The notes under the pieces: model-generated
Databases searched by the model: none
What the model was told of the DNA's origin: nothing
Seen by the model: only the letters and a program-made list of their open reading frames with translations
Assembly (NCBI RefSeq): GCF_932526225.1
Contig: NC_064044.1
Coordinates: 6,536,747-6,600,746 of the forward strand
Origin: Nematostella vectensis
Lineage: Eukaryota; Cnidaria; Anthozoa; Actiniaria; Edwardsiidae
Direction of reading: 5' to 3'
DNA length: 64,000 bases
Position numbers and translations under genes: made by a program
Shown here: positions 22,285 through 32,199 of the stretch, piece by piece
Position numbering within the stretch: position 1 is the first letter of the stretch
Layout: each line of letters starts with the position of its first letter

Positions 22285-23238
22285 TTACTGAGATTGATTT
22301 TTTCGTGTCCAATAATGTCTCTGCTGTTTGAGGAACATGAGTTCAAGTCCAGACTTAAGCTCTGAGTCGGACGGTAGATACTGGTCTTCCACTAATTCAT
22401 CCTCGAATTCTCCCTCCGTCAGCTCAACCTAGGTGTGGAAAAAAAGCACATGCCACTGAATTTAGTAGCCCTGCCGAAGAGGTGCGCTGGTATAGAGTTA
22501 AAAAAGATAAACTTTCCGGTGAGTCCCTATATCACAGACTGACAGACATACAGATAGATAGACAGACGAACAGGAATATTCATTGGAACCTTGAAAACAG
22601 AGATTAAATATAGAAACACAGCTTTCTAGCGGACAGGGAGGATGCGCCCCCTACGCCCATCGCAAGCTGCTCGTTTAACATATGCAAGTGCATTTAACAA
22701 TCCTGGATGTTGATCACTTCGTGAAATTCTAATGAAATTGTCTTGAGGTGTGTGTGGTGGTAGGGGGGGGGGTATGTCTTTGTAAAGCCAATTTGAAAAT
22801 TATAGCGCCATTGTGACGTCATTGACTTCATTGGGTATGTATTCCTACATGCCCAAGATAGAGTAGGGATTCGTTGTTTGCTGGAGATTATTGTCTGTAT
22901 GCTGCGTATCAATAACACAAATGGCCCCAGAGATACGGAAAGGGGGGCGGGTATATTTGACCCCTCTCCTCCCCCCAGCCATACACTGCCAAAAAAGCCT
23001 GGATAGAGTTAACCTTGAGCTCACCTCATCGTCCGAAGTCGCATTTGTAGCGAAGCTACTTCTTCGTGAACGTGAGTGTGTTATCTTCGGGAGTGTTATG
23101 TCGTGGGGACTCGCCTCGTGTTCGCTCGCGACGCGAGATAATCATTAACACAACTCCCCCGATAAGAATTGCGCCAAGGACAATACCCATAGTGGTGGCC
23201 ACGATAGAGGCGGTACTGTCACGAACTCGCTCCGACAC
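22285..23238 (-). CDS. 3' end of a single-pass membrane protein gene, probably broken
   Basis: Two minus-strand exons can be seen. Exon 23238-23025 follows a consensus acceptor (TTGATTGATTGGCAG). It codes VSERVRDSTASIVATTMG, then a hydrophobic helix (IVLGAILIGGVVLMII) and a basic stop-transfer stretch SRRER, as in a type I membrane protein. In that frame a stop falls at 23056. The donor GAG/GTGAGC at 23025 and the exon 22428-22285 (acceptor CACACCTAG) would give an acidic tail, TSDDE/VELTEGEFEDELVEDQ to a stop. Reaching it needs a +1 frame change between TM and donor. Either the tail ends at 23056 or a frameshift has broken the gene. The ectodomain exons were not found. The family is not recognised. 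The TM exon lies inside the 2.25-kb duplication. Confidence 0.45.
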
Positions 23239-23320
23239 CTGCCAATCAATCACATTAACATCTGACACCTGCCAATCAATCAAATTAACATCTGAAACCT
23301 GCCAATCAATCAAATTAACA
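23229..23320. repeat. 30-bp tandem repeat, three copies, at the TM-exon acceptor
   Basis: On the minus strand, GATGTTAATTTGATTGATTGGCAGGTGTC is repeated three times (key parts TTGATTGATTGGCAG and GTGTC). Each copy is a potential acceptor followed by the first bases of the exon. The array is repeated in copy 2 at about 25495-25586. Confidence 0.8.
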
Positions 23321-23425
23321 GAAAACGAGGTCGAGGTGAGTAGAAGACATTGTCACAATAAACAAATACGTTAAAATTACATGAGAAAATGACCCTTGCC
23401 CGCATTCCACTTTTCGTTTGCTTAG

Positions 23426-23522
23426 GTTGCAGGCCGTAGTCAGAGGGTTCGCGGGATTCGCGAACTATAAGGTCAGCTCTAATGAAGAAGAATTAAGTAC
23501 CACTGCAAGCTTGACAGGAGCC
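23426..23522 (+). other. MITE-derived leader of the tyrosinase exon
   Basis: After a good acceptor (TTTTCGTTTGCTTAG) the exon starts with GGCCGTAGTCAGAGGGTTCG, then AAGGTCAGCTCTAATG and AAGTACCACTGCAAGCTTG. These align in order with the MITE at 1915 (GGCCCGTAGCCAGGGGG, AAGGTCCGCTCTAATTATGG, GGTACCACTGCAAGCTAG). A donor GAG/GTGAGT at 23334 would close an 80-90 nt intron. The joined upstream exon has a stop in the needed phase, so this part may be 5' UTR. Confidence 0.5.
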
Positions 23523-24398
23523 ATGCCTTCCTGCACCAAGCCATCACGCGACCAATGCGGTCAGCGGTGCGAATGCAAAAATGGTCGTCTTCACCGCAGC
23601 CAACTCGTGAGGGGCGAGTTTACACGCATGCCATACGAGGAACGCGCGCGATATACGCGAGCTTTCTACAAAGCCACCACGGACCCCCTCTACAAGGACG
23701 ACTTCGAGAAGCTTTTAATAGAACATTCCAGACTCCCGTCTAACTACCTTCATCACATGCCACAGATCTTTTTCCCCTGGCACCGCTGGTACCTTTCCAA
23801 GATCGAGTCCTTTCTTAAGATGATTGACTGCCGAGTGACCATACCATACTGGCAGTGGACCGCCCAGGCCGGACACCTCTGGCGCACACTTCCGTCCGAT
23901 GTTTGGGCCTCTGGGCCGCAGGGGCTCGGAGGAATTGGAGTCCCCCCTGATTGGTGTGTCCAAGATGGAATTTTCAGGGTGGGTAACTGGCACATGCCGG
24001 TTGTCAAGGGGGGTGGATGCTTGAAGCGGCAGTTTAACAAGACATGTCATCTCCCGGATGAGGCTGACTTGAAGAAGGCTCTCGAAATCAAGGATTTTCT
24101 AACATCCGAGCGAATAATTCGAGACACTTTCCATAACAGATTCCACGACTGTGTCGGCCGATTGATGCATTTTCACGTGACCGCTTCAGACACCCCCGAG
24201 TTCCCCTTGCATCACGCCTTCATTGACAAGATCTGGGACATGTGGGAGAAGAAACATAAGGTGAATAAGTACCGATATTACACCTCGCAGAATTACCTCA
24301 TGCCGCTGGCGGACAGATACCCATGGGAATACCTCGAAAGTGACTATTTACCAGGCAATGTACGAGTAATGTATGAAGATTATGATAACAGGCACTAA
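23523..24398 (+). CDS. Tyrosinase-domain (type-3 copper) protein
   Basis: This is a binuclear copper protein of the tyrosinase family. Such enzymes oxidise phenols; the substrate here is unknown. From the ATG in GGAGCCATGCC it is 291 aa; the frame stays open upstream to 23426. A Cys-rich N-terminus (C4, C12, C16, C18) precedes the copper sites. CuA has H68, HH77-78 and FFPWHRWYLSKIE (H87). CuB has HNRFH (H204, H208) and ASDTPEFPLHHAFIDKIW (H231). All six ligands appear present. No signal peptide or upstream exon could be assigned, although most animal relatives are secreted. The leader is MITE-derived. AATAAA lies near 24515. A broken tandem copy is at 25780. Confidence 0.85.
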   Translation: MPSCTKPSRDQCGQRCECKNGRLHRSQLVRGEFTRMPYEERARYTRAFYKATTDPLYKDDFEKLLIEHSRLPSNYLHHMPQIFFPWHRWYLSKIESFLKMIDCRVTIPYWQWTAQAGHLWRTLPSDVWASGPQGLGGIGVPPDWCVQDGIFRVGNWHMPVVKGGGCLKRQFNKTCHLPDEADLKKALEIKDFLTSERIIRDTFHNRFHDCVGRLMHFHVTASDTPEFPLHHAFIDKIWDMWEKKHKVNKYRYYTSQNYLMPLADRYPWEYLESDYLPGNVRVMYEDYDNRH

Positions 24399-24862
24399 AC
24401 AAGTAAATGATTATCGTGTAAATCCCTTTAAAGTATGCCCTGGAAAATACCCTTTTTAATAATCTAAATATATTAATTATACTGTTCTTGGTGTGTCATG
24501 ACATCGAAAAGAAATAAAAGTATACGGACATTTTTATGTACTCTCAGCATCTTTGATGTGTTCATGCTTTAGGTACCAGAGCCTCTGGACTTCTCTCGTC
24601 CAGTGACACCCAGTCAAAGTGCCGTGACGAGCGAGTCATGTGTCGATAATATAAAATAGAAAATAAAATATAAAACTACTGCAAGTAAATTATAACAGCT
24701 TAGGCAATTCTACAAGATAACTACAAGATGACCGTTCCCATAGAGTGAGTAACCTGAGTTACTCTATCAAATATCGCTAATTTTTTTTAAAGCATTTTAG
24801 GAGGAAAGGAGTGTAAAAATGTGAAGGATTTCTTGCTCGCTAGGTACTCGTTTTTGTCTCTC

Positions 24863-24951
24863 TGGTAAAATCGACCAAAATGTAAACACTGAGTTTTGTC
24901 GGTGTTGCGAAAAAGGTTACAACCTCTATGCTATTTTGGTCGATTTTACCA
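24863..24951. repeat. Small hairpin element, 19-bp inverted repeat
   Basis: TGGTAAAATCGACCAAAAT at 24863-24881 is perfectly inverted at 24933-24951 around a 51-bp loop. It is duplicated at 27112-27200, where one arm base differs. It could be a tiny MITE or a structured 3' UTR element; no flanking duplication is evident. Confidence 0.7.
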
Positions 24952-25103
24952 GAATGCAATGCGCGGCGCCATCTTTTTCAACGTAAATAAAGAACAAAAC
25001 CGCGCAGTGTACGCAGGCTTTTCGCTCGCTCTCTATTCCTGCTGAAGCTCAACAGAAACGCTTGCTACGCAGGCTAGCATTGAGTGAGTGGAAAGGAAAA
25101 ACG

Positions 25104-25214
25104 ATGGCTGAGAAGAAAGATATGTTTTTGGGGAAAGAGATTGGGATTGGGATTGGAAAGGGATTTAGTTGCTGCCTCACCATCTATGCGGCTATTTTTT
25201 TTCTATTAAAATAA
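25104..25214 (+). CDS. Possible small ORF, 36 aa
   Basis: ATG in a good context (AAACGATGG) opens a 36-codon frame: MAEKKDMFLGKEIGIGIGKG, then hydrophobic SCCLTIYAAIFFLLK. It is identical in the second copy (27353-27463), but the whole duplication is nearly identical, so this is weak evidence for coding. Function unknown. Confidence 0.25.
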   Translation: MAEKKDMFLGKEIGIGIGKGFSCCLTIYAAIFFLLK

Positions 25215-25324
25215 TTGTTAGCAAAGAGTATGTTGCTTTACAAGTCTTGTAGGGGGTTTGATGACTTTAGACCTGTGAGGTCCACAAGGAGATTTAATTT
25301 GATGTTGTAGCTTGATCTTGTATC

Positions 25325-25504
25325 TTACGATCGTATCTTCGGGATTGTATCTTCGGGAGTGTTATGTCGTGGGGACTCGCCTCGTGTTCGCTCGCGACGC
25401 GAGATAATCATTAACACAACTCCCCCGATAAGAACTGCGCCAAGGACAATACCCATAGTGGTGGCCACGATAGAGGCGGTACTGTCACGAACTCGCTCCG
25501 ACAC
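25325..25504 (-). pseudogene. Second copy of the transmembrane-tail exon
   Basis: Matches 23082-23238 with one conservative change in the helix (GAVLIGGVV for GAILIGGVV). The duplication edge replaces the natural tail, giving a short new end (EDTIPKIRS). The acidic-tail exon is not repeated, so this copy probably cannot make the full protein. Confidence 0.55.
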
Positions 25505-25779
25505 CTGCCAATCAATCAAATTAACATCTGACACCTGCCAATCAATCAAATTAACATCTGAAACCTGCCAATCAATCAAATTAACAGAAAACGAGGTCGA
25601 GGTGAGTAGAAGACATTGTCACAATAAACAAATACGTTAAAATTACATGAGAAAATGACCCTTGCCCGCATTCCACTTTTCGTTTGCTTAGGTTGCAGGC
25701 CGTAGTCAGAGGGTTCGCGAACTATAAGGTCAGTTCTAATGAAGAAGAATTAAGTACCACTGCAAGCTTGACAGGAGCC

Positions 25780-26647
25780 ATGCCTTCCTGCACCAAGCCA
25801 TCACGTGACCAATGCGGTCAGCGGTGCGAATGCAAAAACGGTCGTCTTCACCGCAGGCAACTCGTGAGGGGCGAGTTTACACGCATGCCATACGAGGAAC
25901 GCGCGCGATATACGCGAGCTTTCTACAAAGCCACCACGGACCCCCTCTACAAGGACGACTTCGAGAAGCTTTTAATAGAACATTCCAGACTCCCGTCTAA
26001 CTACCTTCATCACATGCCACAGATCTTTTTCCCCTGGCACCGCTGGTACCTTTCCAAGATCGAGTCCTTTCTTAAGATGATTGACTGCCGAGTGACCATA
26101 CCATACTGGCAGTGGACCGCCCAGGCCGGACACCTCTGGCGCACACTTCCGTCCGATGTTTGGGCCTCTGGGCCTCGGAGGAATTGGAGTCCCCACTGAT
26201 TGGTGTGTCCAAGATGGAATTTTCAGGGTGGGTAACTGGCACATGCCTGTTGTCAAGGGGGGTGGATGCTTGAAGCGGCAGTTTAACAAGACATGTCATC
26301 TCCCGGATGAGGCTGACTTGAAGAAGGCTCTCGAAATCAAGGATTTTCTAACATTCGAGCGAATAATTCGAGACACTTTCCATAACAGATTCCACGACTG
26401 TGTCGGCCGATTGATGCATTTTCACGTGACCGCTTCAGACACCCCCGAGTTCCCCTTGCATCACGCCTTCATTGACAAGATCTGGGACATGTGGGAGAAG
26501 AAACATAAGGTGAATAAGTACCGATATTACACCTCTCAGAATTACCTCATGCCGCTGGCGGACAGAAACCCATGGGAATACCTCGAAAGTGACTATTTAC
26601 CAGGCAATGTACGAGTAATGTATGAAGATTATGATAACAGGCACTAA
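25780..26647 (+). pseudogene. Tyrosinase-domain gene, second copy, frameshifted by 8-bp deletion
   Basis: Same exon as 23523-24398. At about 26173 eight bases (GCAGGGGC) are missing after GCCTCTGGGCC. The frame shifts and ends a few codons later (RRNWSPH, stop at 26199). The reading frame of the CuB half (HNRFH and the LHHAFIDKIW block) is open after the break, with few changes (R to K-type and Y to N substitutions near the end). CuA is kept but CuB is lost from the product. Recent inactivation, or an assembly or allelic variant, are both possible. Confidence 0.85.
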
Positions 26648-27111
26648 ACAAGTAAATGATTATCGTGTAAATCCCTTTAAAGTATACCCTGGAAAATACC
26701 CTTTTTAATAATCTAAATATATTAATTATACTGTTCTTGGTGTGTCATGACATCGAAAAGAAATAAAAGTATACGGACATTTTTATGTACTCTCAGCATC
26801 TTTGATGTGTTCATGCTTTAGGTACCAGAGCCTCTGGACTTCTCTCGTCCAGTGACACCCAGCCAAAATGCCGTGACGAGCGAGTCATGTGTCGATAATA
26901 TAAAATAGAAAATAAAATATAAAACTACTGCAAGTAAATTATAACAGCTTAGGCAATTCTACAAGATAACTACAAGATGACCGTTCCCATAGAGTGAGTA
27001 ACCTGAGTTACTCTATCAAATATCGCTAATTTTTTTTAAAGCATTTTAGGAGGAAAGGAGTGTAAAAATGTGAAGGATTTCTTGCTCGCTAGGTACTCGT
27101 TTTTGTCTCTC

Positions 27112-27200
27112 TGGTAAAATCGACCAAAATGTAAACACTGAGTTTTGTCGGTGTTGCGAAAAAGGTTACAACCTCTATGCTGTTTTGGTCGATTTTACCA
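27112..27200. repeat. Second copy of the 19-bp-arm hairpin
   Basis: Duplicate of 24863-24951 within copy 2. Confidence 0.65.
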
Positions 27201-27577
27201 GAATGCAATGCGCGGCGCCATCTTTTTCAACGTAAATAAAGAACAAAACCGCGCAGTGTACGCAGGCTTTTCGCTCGCTCTCTATTCCTGCTGAAGCTCA
27301 ACAGAAACGCTTGCTACGCAGGCTAGCATTGAGTGAGTGGAAAGGAAAAACGATGGCTGAGAAGAAAGATATGTTTTTGGGGAAAGAGATTGGGATTGGG
27401 ATTGGAAAGGGATTTAGTTGCTGCCTCACCATCTATGCGGCTATTTTTTTTCTATTAAAATAATTGTTAGCAAAGAGTATGTTGCTTTACAAGTCTTGTA
27501 GGGGGTTTGATGACTTTAGACCTGTGAGGTCCACTAGGAGATTTAATTTGATGTTGTAGCTTGATCTTGTATCTTAC

Positions 27578-27939
27578 ACGAGTGTGAAGAGTAGCAGTGC
27601 TTGAAATGGTTCCAGGAATGTTTATATTTTACAAGATTTCAAGCTCTCTTTTGTATCCGCGTGTGTATGGCCACAAGCAATCCTGAGTGCCAGTATCGGT
27701 TTCTTATTGGTTGCCAAGATATTTCTGGCATCTGATGACTTCATGCCTCAGGATGACTCATAGTCACGACACACCCGAATTCTTAATGAAGGCTTTTCTT
27801 GAATAAATTTTTATTTAAATGATTAAGTATTTAGAGTAAAAGAAAAAGTAGAATCTTAAGTAATAAATTTACAATAGAAAGGTTGAGCTAGTATTCTAAG
27901 ATTCCGTAATGCAAATGGGGGGATAGGTCCCGGGAGCCG
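27578..27939. other. Intergenic, nothing recognised
   Basis: No coding or repeat signal recognised. Confidence 0.4.
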
Positions 27940-27944
27940 GTGCA

Positions 27945-28345
27945 AAACTGTGGTCATGTGATTTGTGACGTCATCGATGACGTCATTAGAAGCAAAAATA
28001 TGCTGACGTCATCAAAATATAAAACATTTATATCTCGTGAAAGAAAACAACCAAACTTGGTATGTGTCATGTATGTGTTAAGGGCGGTGCCAAGATGTGG
28101 TCACGTGATGCGTGACGTCATCCATGACGTCACTTCATACGACAAACAAATTTGGTATGTGTCATGTATGTGTCAAGGGGTGTGCAGAAATATGGTCGTG
28201 TGATTTTTGACGTAATCAAGACGTCACTTAAAGCAAAAATATGTATGACAACTAAACTTGTTATGAGTCATGTAGATGTCAAGGGTGGGGGAAAGGGGGT
28301 TTAACAAGTTGGTCTCGTGATCTTCGAAATCATTGACGTCGTCAA
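27945..28345. repeat. Diverged tandem repeat carrying TGACGTCA (CRE-like) palindromes
   Basis: Three to four diverged units of about 110-120 bp share TGGTATGTGTCATGTATGTG, TGGTCACGTGAT and paired TGACGTCA sites. At least five perfect or near-perfect TGACGTCA/TGACGTAA octamers occur (for example TGACGTCATCGATGACGTCA near 27965). TGACGTCA is the known CREB/ATF binding site. Whether it acts as an enhancer is not known. Confidence 0.65.
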
Positions 28346-29114
28346 AAACAGAAATATAATAATAATATTTAAAATGTGTTAAATTATTAAGCGAAAATAA
28401 GCAAAGATTTGGTCGTTTGGAGCTCCGCCTTTAAAAATGCCTAAATCTATATTTTATTATTATTACTATTGTTTTTGATTTCATTTTCAATTTTTGCTCG
28501 ACATTAGTTCTGCAGTTTGTACAAACGTCTACACTTTACAAAAACCCAAAACCAGACAGCTCTTAGCCTAGAGAGGTTTTTTGAGGATGACATGAAATGC
28601 CAATCTTAGCCCATATTTGCGGGGCTATGTTATCACTATTGGTATCTATACTTTTAATATGAATCATCAAAAATACGGAATTTAATCTTAAGAGTCTGTA
28701 TTGCACTCAGATTCACCTGTTTAAATTCTGGGTTGCCACACACATAGATTCTTTGTTAAAAAAATAATTCAATCTAAATCATTGATTAACTTACAATTTA
28801 TTAATTAATCTGGAAACTTTTTCAATTATAAAAGTATGAGGGGAACCCAGCCTCGATTGATGTAATTTAATCTTAATTATTAATCGACTTTACAATTGAT
28901 CAATAACTTGGGAACTTAGTTTGATTCCAAAAGTCTTAGGGGAAACGAACTTGTTATAACATTACACATCTGTCAAGAAAAACCTAGAAAACATATTAAA
29001 ACACATACTGTATATCAGTTTCGTGCTGATTCACAATAAGAGAAAGTTAATAAAATTCTGACTCTTTGATTCAAATCATGCCTATAAAACCTGTTTAATC
29101 ATTGTTCTGTGTGC
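28346..29114. other. AT-rich intergenic, upstream of the Cys-rich gene
   Basis: Contains two loosely repeated blocks (AATTAATCTGGAAACTT and AATTGATCAATAACTTGG-like) near 28800 and 28900. No gene. Presumed promoter side of 29279. Confidence 0.4.
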
Positions 29115-29278
29115 TTTTCATAGCATTTCTTTAATAAAGTTTGTGATATTTCTTGGTCGCTTATATAAATCAGCTTTCGTTGATAAAGATTCACAAACAC
29201 ACAGAATCTCGTTCACTGAGGACATCACGATCACTAACAGAAACACAGAACTTTGCATTTGGCTTTCTAACACTGGAA

Positions 29279-29857
29279 ATGGAAAACTCGAGCTTGAACA
29301 AGTTCTCTCTTTTAATTCTTATTTTGTCAAGTATTTCTTTCTATCTGGCCTCCGCTTCTGAATCGAAAGAAGGGCGTATTGTCCGCTGCGAGGACGTCAA
29401 GATGAATGCATTTCGAATGCTTTGCAGCGGCCCGTGTAAGACATTCTACTGCCCATTTATCGGGGAGAGAAACAACGGCGACTCCATCTCGCAGTACTGC
29501 GTCTGTACCGAGAACGAAGACTTTCCAGGGCTGGAGCACTTTAGCGAGAAAAACGAGTTCAGCATGGACGGCTGGGTCGAGAAACAGCCGTCATGTCCAA
29601 AGAAACAAGAAGGCGAAGACGACGGCAGTGAAAGATGTGAAGACCAGAGTCCGAAATCTTTGATGGGAACGCTTACATCTCAAGCAAGCGTGTCGGTAGC
29701 TGACTCGACGACTCCTGAAAGCTCGGACCTAGAAACCACGATGATACCTTCAAGCGAAGCGGTCACGAAAACTTCTTCATTTGAAATGACGGCGACGAAT
29801 AACGAACACCATCCAGTCATGTCCAAAGAAAAAAGAAGGCGAAGACGACGGCAGTGA
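29279..29857 (+). CDS. Secreted Cys-rich protein, truncated by internal duplication and transposon
   Basis: The chosen ATG gives MENSSLNKF then a hydrophobic stretch (SLLILILSSISFYLASA), a clear signal peptide, so the 192-aa product should be secreted. The mature part has eight cysteines (37, 49, 53, 58, 74, 76, 106, 120), then an acidic stretch and a Ser/Thr-rich linker. A 226-bp tandem duplication (29590-29815 repeated from 29816) joins out of frame. The product therefore ends in an artificial basic tail (SKEKRRRRRRQ). The second duplicate unit is cut at 29965 by the 4.4-kb element. Paralogous pieces at 17860 and 19350 suggest that the intact protein continued into a second Cys-rich block. 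Family not recognised. Confidence 0.6.
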   Translation: MENSSLNKFSLLILILSSISFYLASASESKEGRIVRCEDVKMNAFRMLCSGPCKTFYCPFIGERNNGDSISQYCVCTENEDFPGLEHFSEKNEFSMDGWVEKQPSCPKKQEGEDDGSERCEDQSPKSLMGTLTSQASVSVADSTTPESSDLETTMIPSSEAVTKTSSFEMTATNNEHHPVMSKEKRRRRRRQ

Positions 29858-29965
29858 AAGATGTGAAGACCATAGTCCGAAATCTTTGATGGGAACGCTT
29901 ACATCTCAAGCAAGCGTGTCGGTAGCTGACTCGACGACTTCTGAAATCTCGGACCTAGAAACCAC
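29590..29965. repeat. 226-bp tandem duplication inside the Cys-rich gene
   Basis: GTCATGTCCAAAGAAA to GGACCTAGAAACCAC occurs at 29590 and again at 29816. The offset is 226 bp, which is not a multiple of three. The second unit is interrupted at 29966. Confidence 0.9.
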
Positions 29966-30169
29966 CAGGGGCGTACGCAGGATTTTAACACGTTGCAGTC
30001 ACAGCATTCAGAGTCTGGAAGAGGGCGTGGCTCCTTATCCCGCATCCCGCGAAAATCTCGCAACTCGCGCTTTTCCGGTGAATAGCATAGGATATCTACC
30101 GAGTAGGATAGAAAATCATGTTATTTACAAATTTCAGCAAAAAAACTTTATCTCCGCGACAAGATATAA

Positions 30170-30240
30170 ATAGCGCTCGCCGGCTCAAAACAGTGAATAG
30201 CATTTGATATTCACTGTTTTGGAAACAGTTCTCAGCCAAT
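30170..30240. repeat. Short hairpin AAAACAGTGAATA
   Basis: AAAACAGTGAATA and its complement TATTCACTGTTTT face each other across about 8 bases near 30186-30220. Confidence 0.6.
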
Positions 30241-32199
30241 CAAATCGCGCAAAATGCATTATCAACTGTTTTTGGTGAATACTAAACGATTGTATCCATA
30301 TGAGACAGTCTTCACCTGTAGTAGGGGCAGGATGACCCTCTGCTGCTGCTTTAACAGGTGGGTGGCTTACATCGACATCGGTTCCCAAATAGTCATCGCC
30401 TTTATCAAGGAAAGATTTAAAAATGAGAAAATAGCGATGTCCGAGATTTGGCTTCATTGCGGTAGGCGGATTTTTGTTATACTTTTTTATGCTTATACTG
30501 ATTCTGATTTTAATTATTACTAAAAAAAAAATACCTGGACACGGCTTATTAGCTTCAACAGACCTCTCGTCAGAACATCCTGCATCATTTTCTCCCCCTT
30601 TCGAGCAAACAAAATGTAATTAATATATATAAACAATGAAATTGATGTACAAATTGTTGGCTTGTCCGGAAAATCCAAACAGGGGGCCGGGGTGGATTAT
30701 TTTGCCTTTGACAAAATCTTGCCTGGGACAATTGTTTAATATATATCCATGGATATAACTTATTTACCTCGCGCCCGTTTCGAAGGTTCTACTTCGTCTT
30801 CTGTCAATTCTTCGGATAGGGACGATTGTGATCTACAGAAAGAAATTCCTCAGAACGGCTGTAACTTACAAACTCCCCAGGACGGGCCCTTTCGGGAGAA
30901 TTTATGGGAAAGTTTATAGCGGAGCCAAGCGCGGCCGCAGGCCGCGCGCGTAGCCCCATAGGCATAGAAATATGGTATAGGTATGCGACTTGGTTTTTGT
31001 GGTCATCGCGCGGGTACCCTGTGGTGTCACTCGCCAGCCAGCCAGCCAGCCCCGTAATGGCGGCTAAATACAAGCACGGAGCAAGGGAAAAAGTTCTTGT
31101 CGATTATGCGATGATTATTTATTTTGCCTCAAATTTTGTGACTTAAGGATAAAGTCAACTAGAGGAGATCTACTTACATTCATTCACGCCAAGATTTATT
31201 TGGTTTTAGCTAGTAAATTTAAGCGAGTAACAGTTAACATTAAAAAGCGAACAGAACCACAAGAAAGCGACAAAAAAAAAACAATGCAAGGTGAGTTTTG
31301 GACGACGATTTGTATTGTCTATTGAGGATATGACAGTTATTAGGCTTTTTGTTGTCCTTTTTGTATGCTTTGAGAATGCGAGTACTTAACTTAGTAATCA
31401 AATTATTTGAGCATAACAGGTTTTGTTTTGACATTCTTCGTTTTATTGTGTTGAATAAAATACAATACAACAAAAACTGGAATTCGTCTTTAATAAGACT
31501 TCTTCAGGGCAGATTGATTGTGTTGAGATATTTCATAAAGGCTAACCAATATCGTGTTGAATTTGTCAAATACGGCTAAAGAAGACCGTTCTTGTCTTTA
31601 TATCCTGTGCTCTTAGTCCTAAGAAGATACATATCCTTAGAAGATACCGCAGCTTTTTCAACTTACAAGAGAAATTTTCCTTACCTAGGATAAAAAAAAC
31701 CATATTTTCAATATGTATTGTTGTTATTGTCTGCATCTTGCATCTCATGTGGTTATTTTTTTTTCAAATAGTTGTGGAAAATTAGTTAGATTATAAATGG
31801 CTTGATAAAAAGATTGTTTTGAAAGAGATAATAAATAATTGTTTTCACTCTTTTATGAACCAGGAACTACCTGAGGGCCAAGATGAATGCTAAAGACTGG
31901 AAGACATGAGAATTAAAAATCATGTCTTGAAGAGAACAGTAGGATGTTCTTATTCACTAGTCATTTGATACCCCCACACCCATGGTCCCAGGGAAGGGTG
32001 AGGGATTTAACTTTAATAAAAGCCTGTTTCCAAGTTAAGAGTCAAAAACAGTCAATACCACCACCCCTCTTGACATATTCTGGTTAAAAAGTGGTCTAAA
32101 ACCCCACATTAACCCCTGACTTCTGCAGGACCATAAGGGAGGGGGCACAAATGACTAGTTCATTACTATGTGATTCAGCAGTACACACTCATAGGTTTT

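Larger units (their letters stand above)
23082..25328. repeat. Segmental tandem duplication, copy 1 (2247 bp)
   Basis: Nearly identical to 25348-27577. It holds the TM-tail exon (-), the tyrosinase exon (+), a small hairpin and a small ORF. The left edge falls inside the TM-tail exon at TATCTTCGGGAGTG. The right edge is at CTTGATCTTGTATCTTAC. Nineteen bases (25329-25347), containing a partial repeat of the edge, separate the copies. Confidence 0.95.
25348..27577. repeat. Segmental tandem duplication, copy 2 (2230 bp)
   Basis: Collinear with 23082-25328. It lacks 9 bp in the leader (GGGATTCGC) and 8 bp in the tyrosinase body (GCAGGGGC), exactly explaining the 17-bp length difference. Only scattered substitutions otherwise, so the duplication is recent. 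Confidence 0.95.

Noticed and set aside
23715..24050. Minus-strand frames opposite the tyrosinase domain
   Set aside because: Shadow frames of the strongly supported plus-strand domain.
31066..31145. ATGGCGGCTAAATAC small ORF (29 aa)
   Set aside because: Good start context but short, unrecognised and inside a transposon-like block; not supported as a gene.
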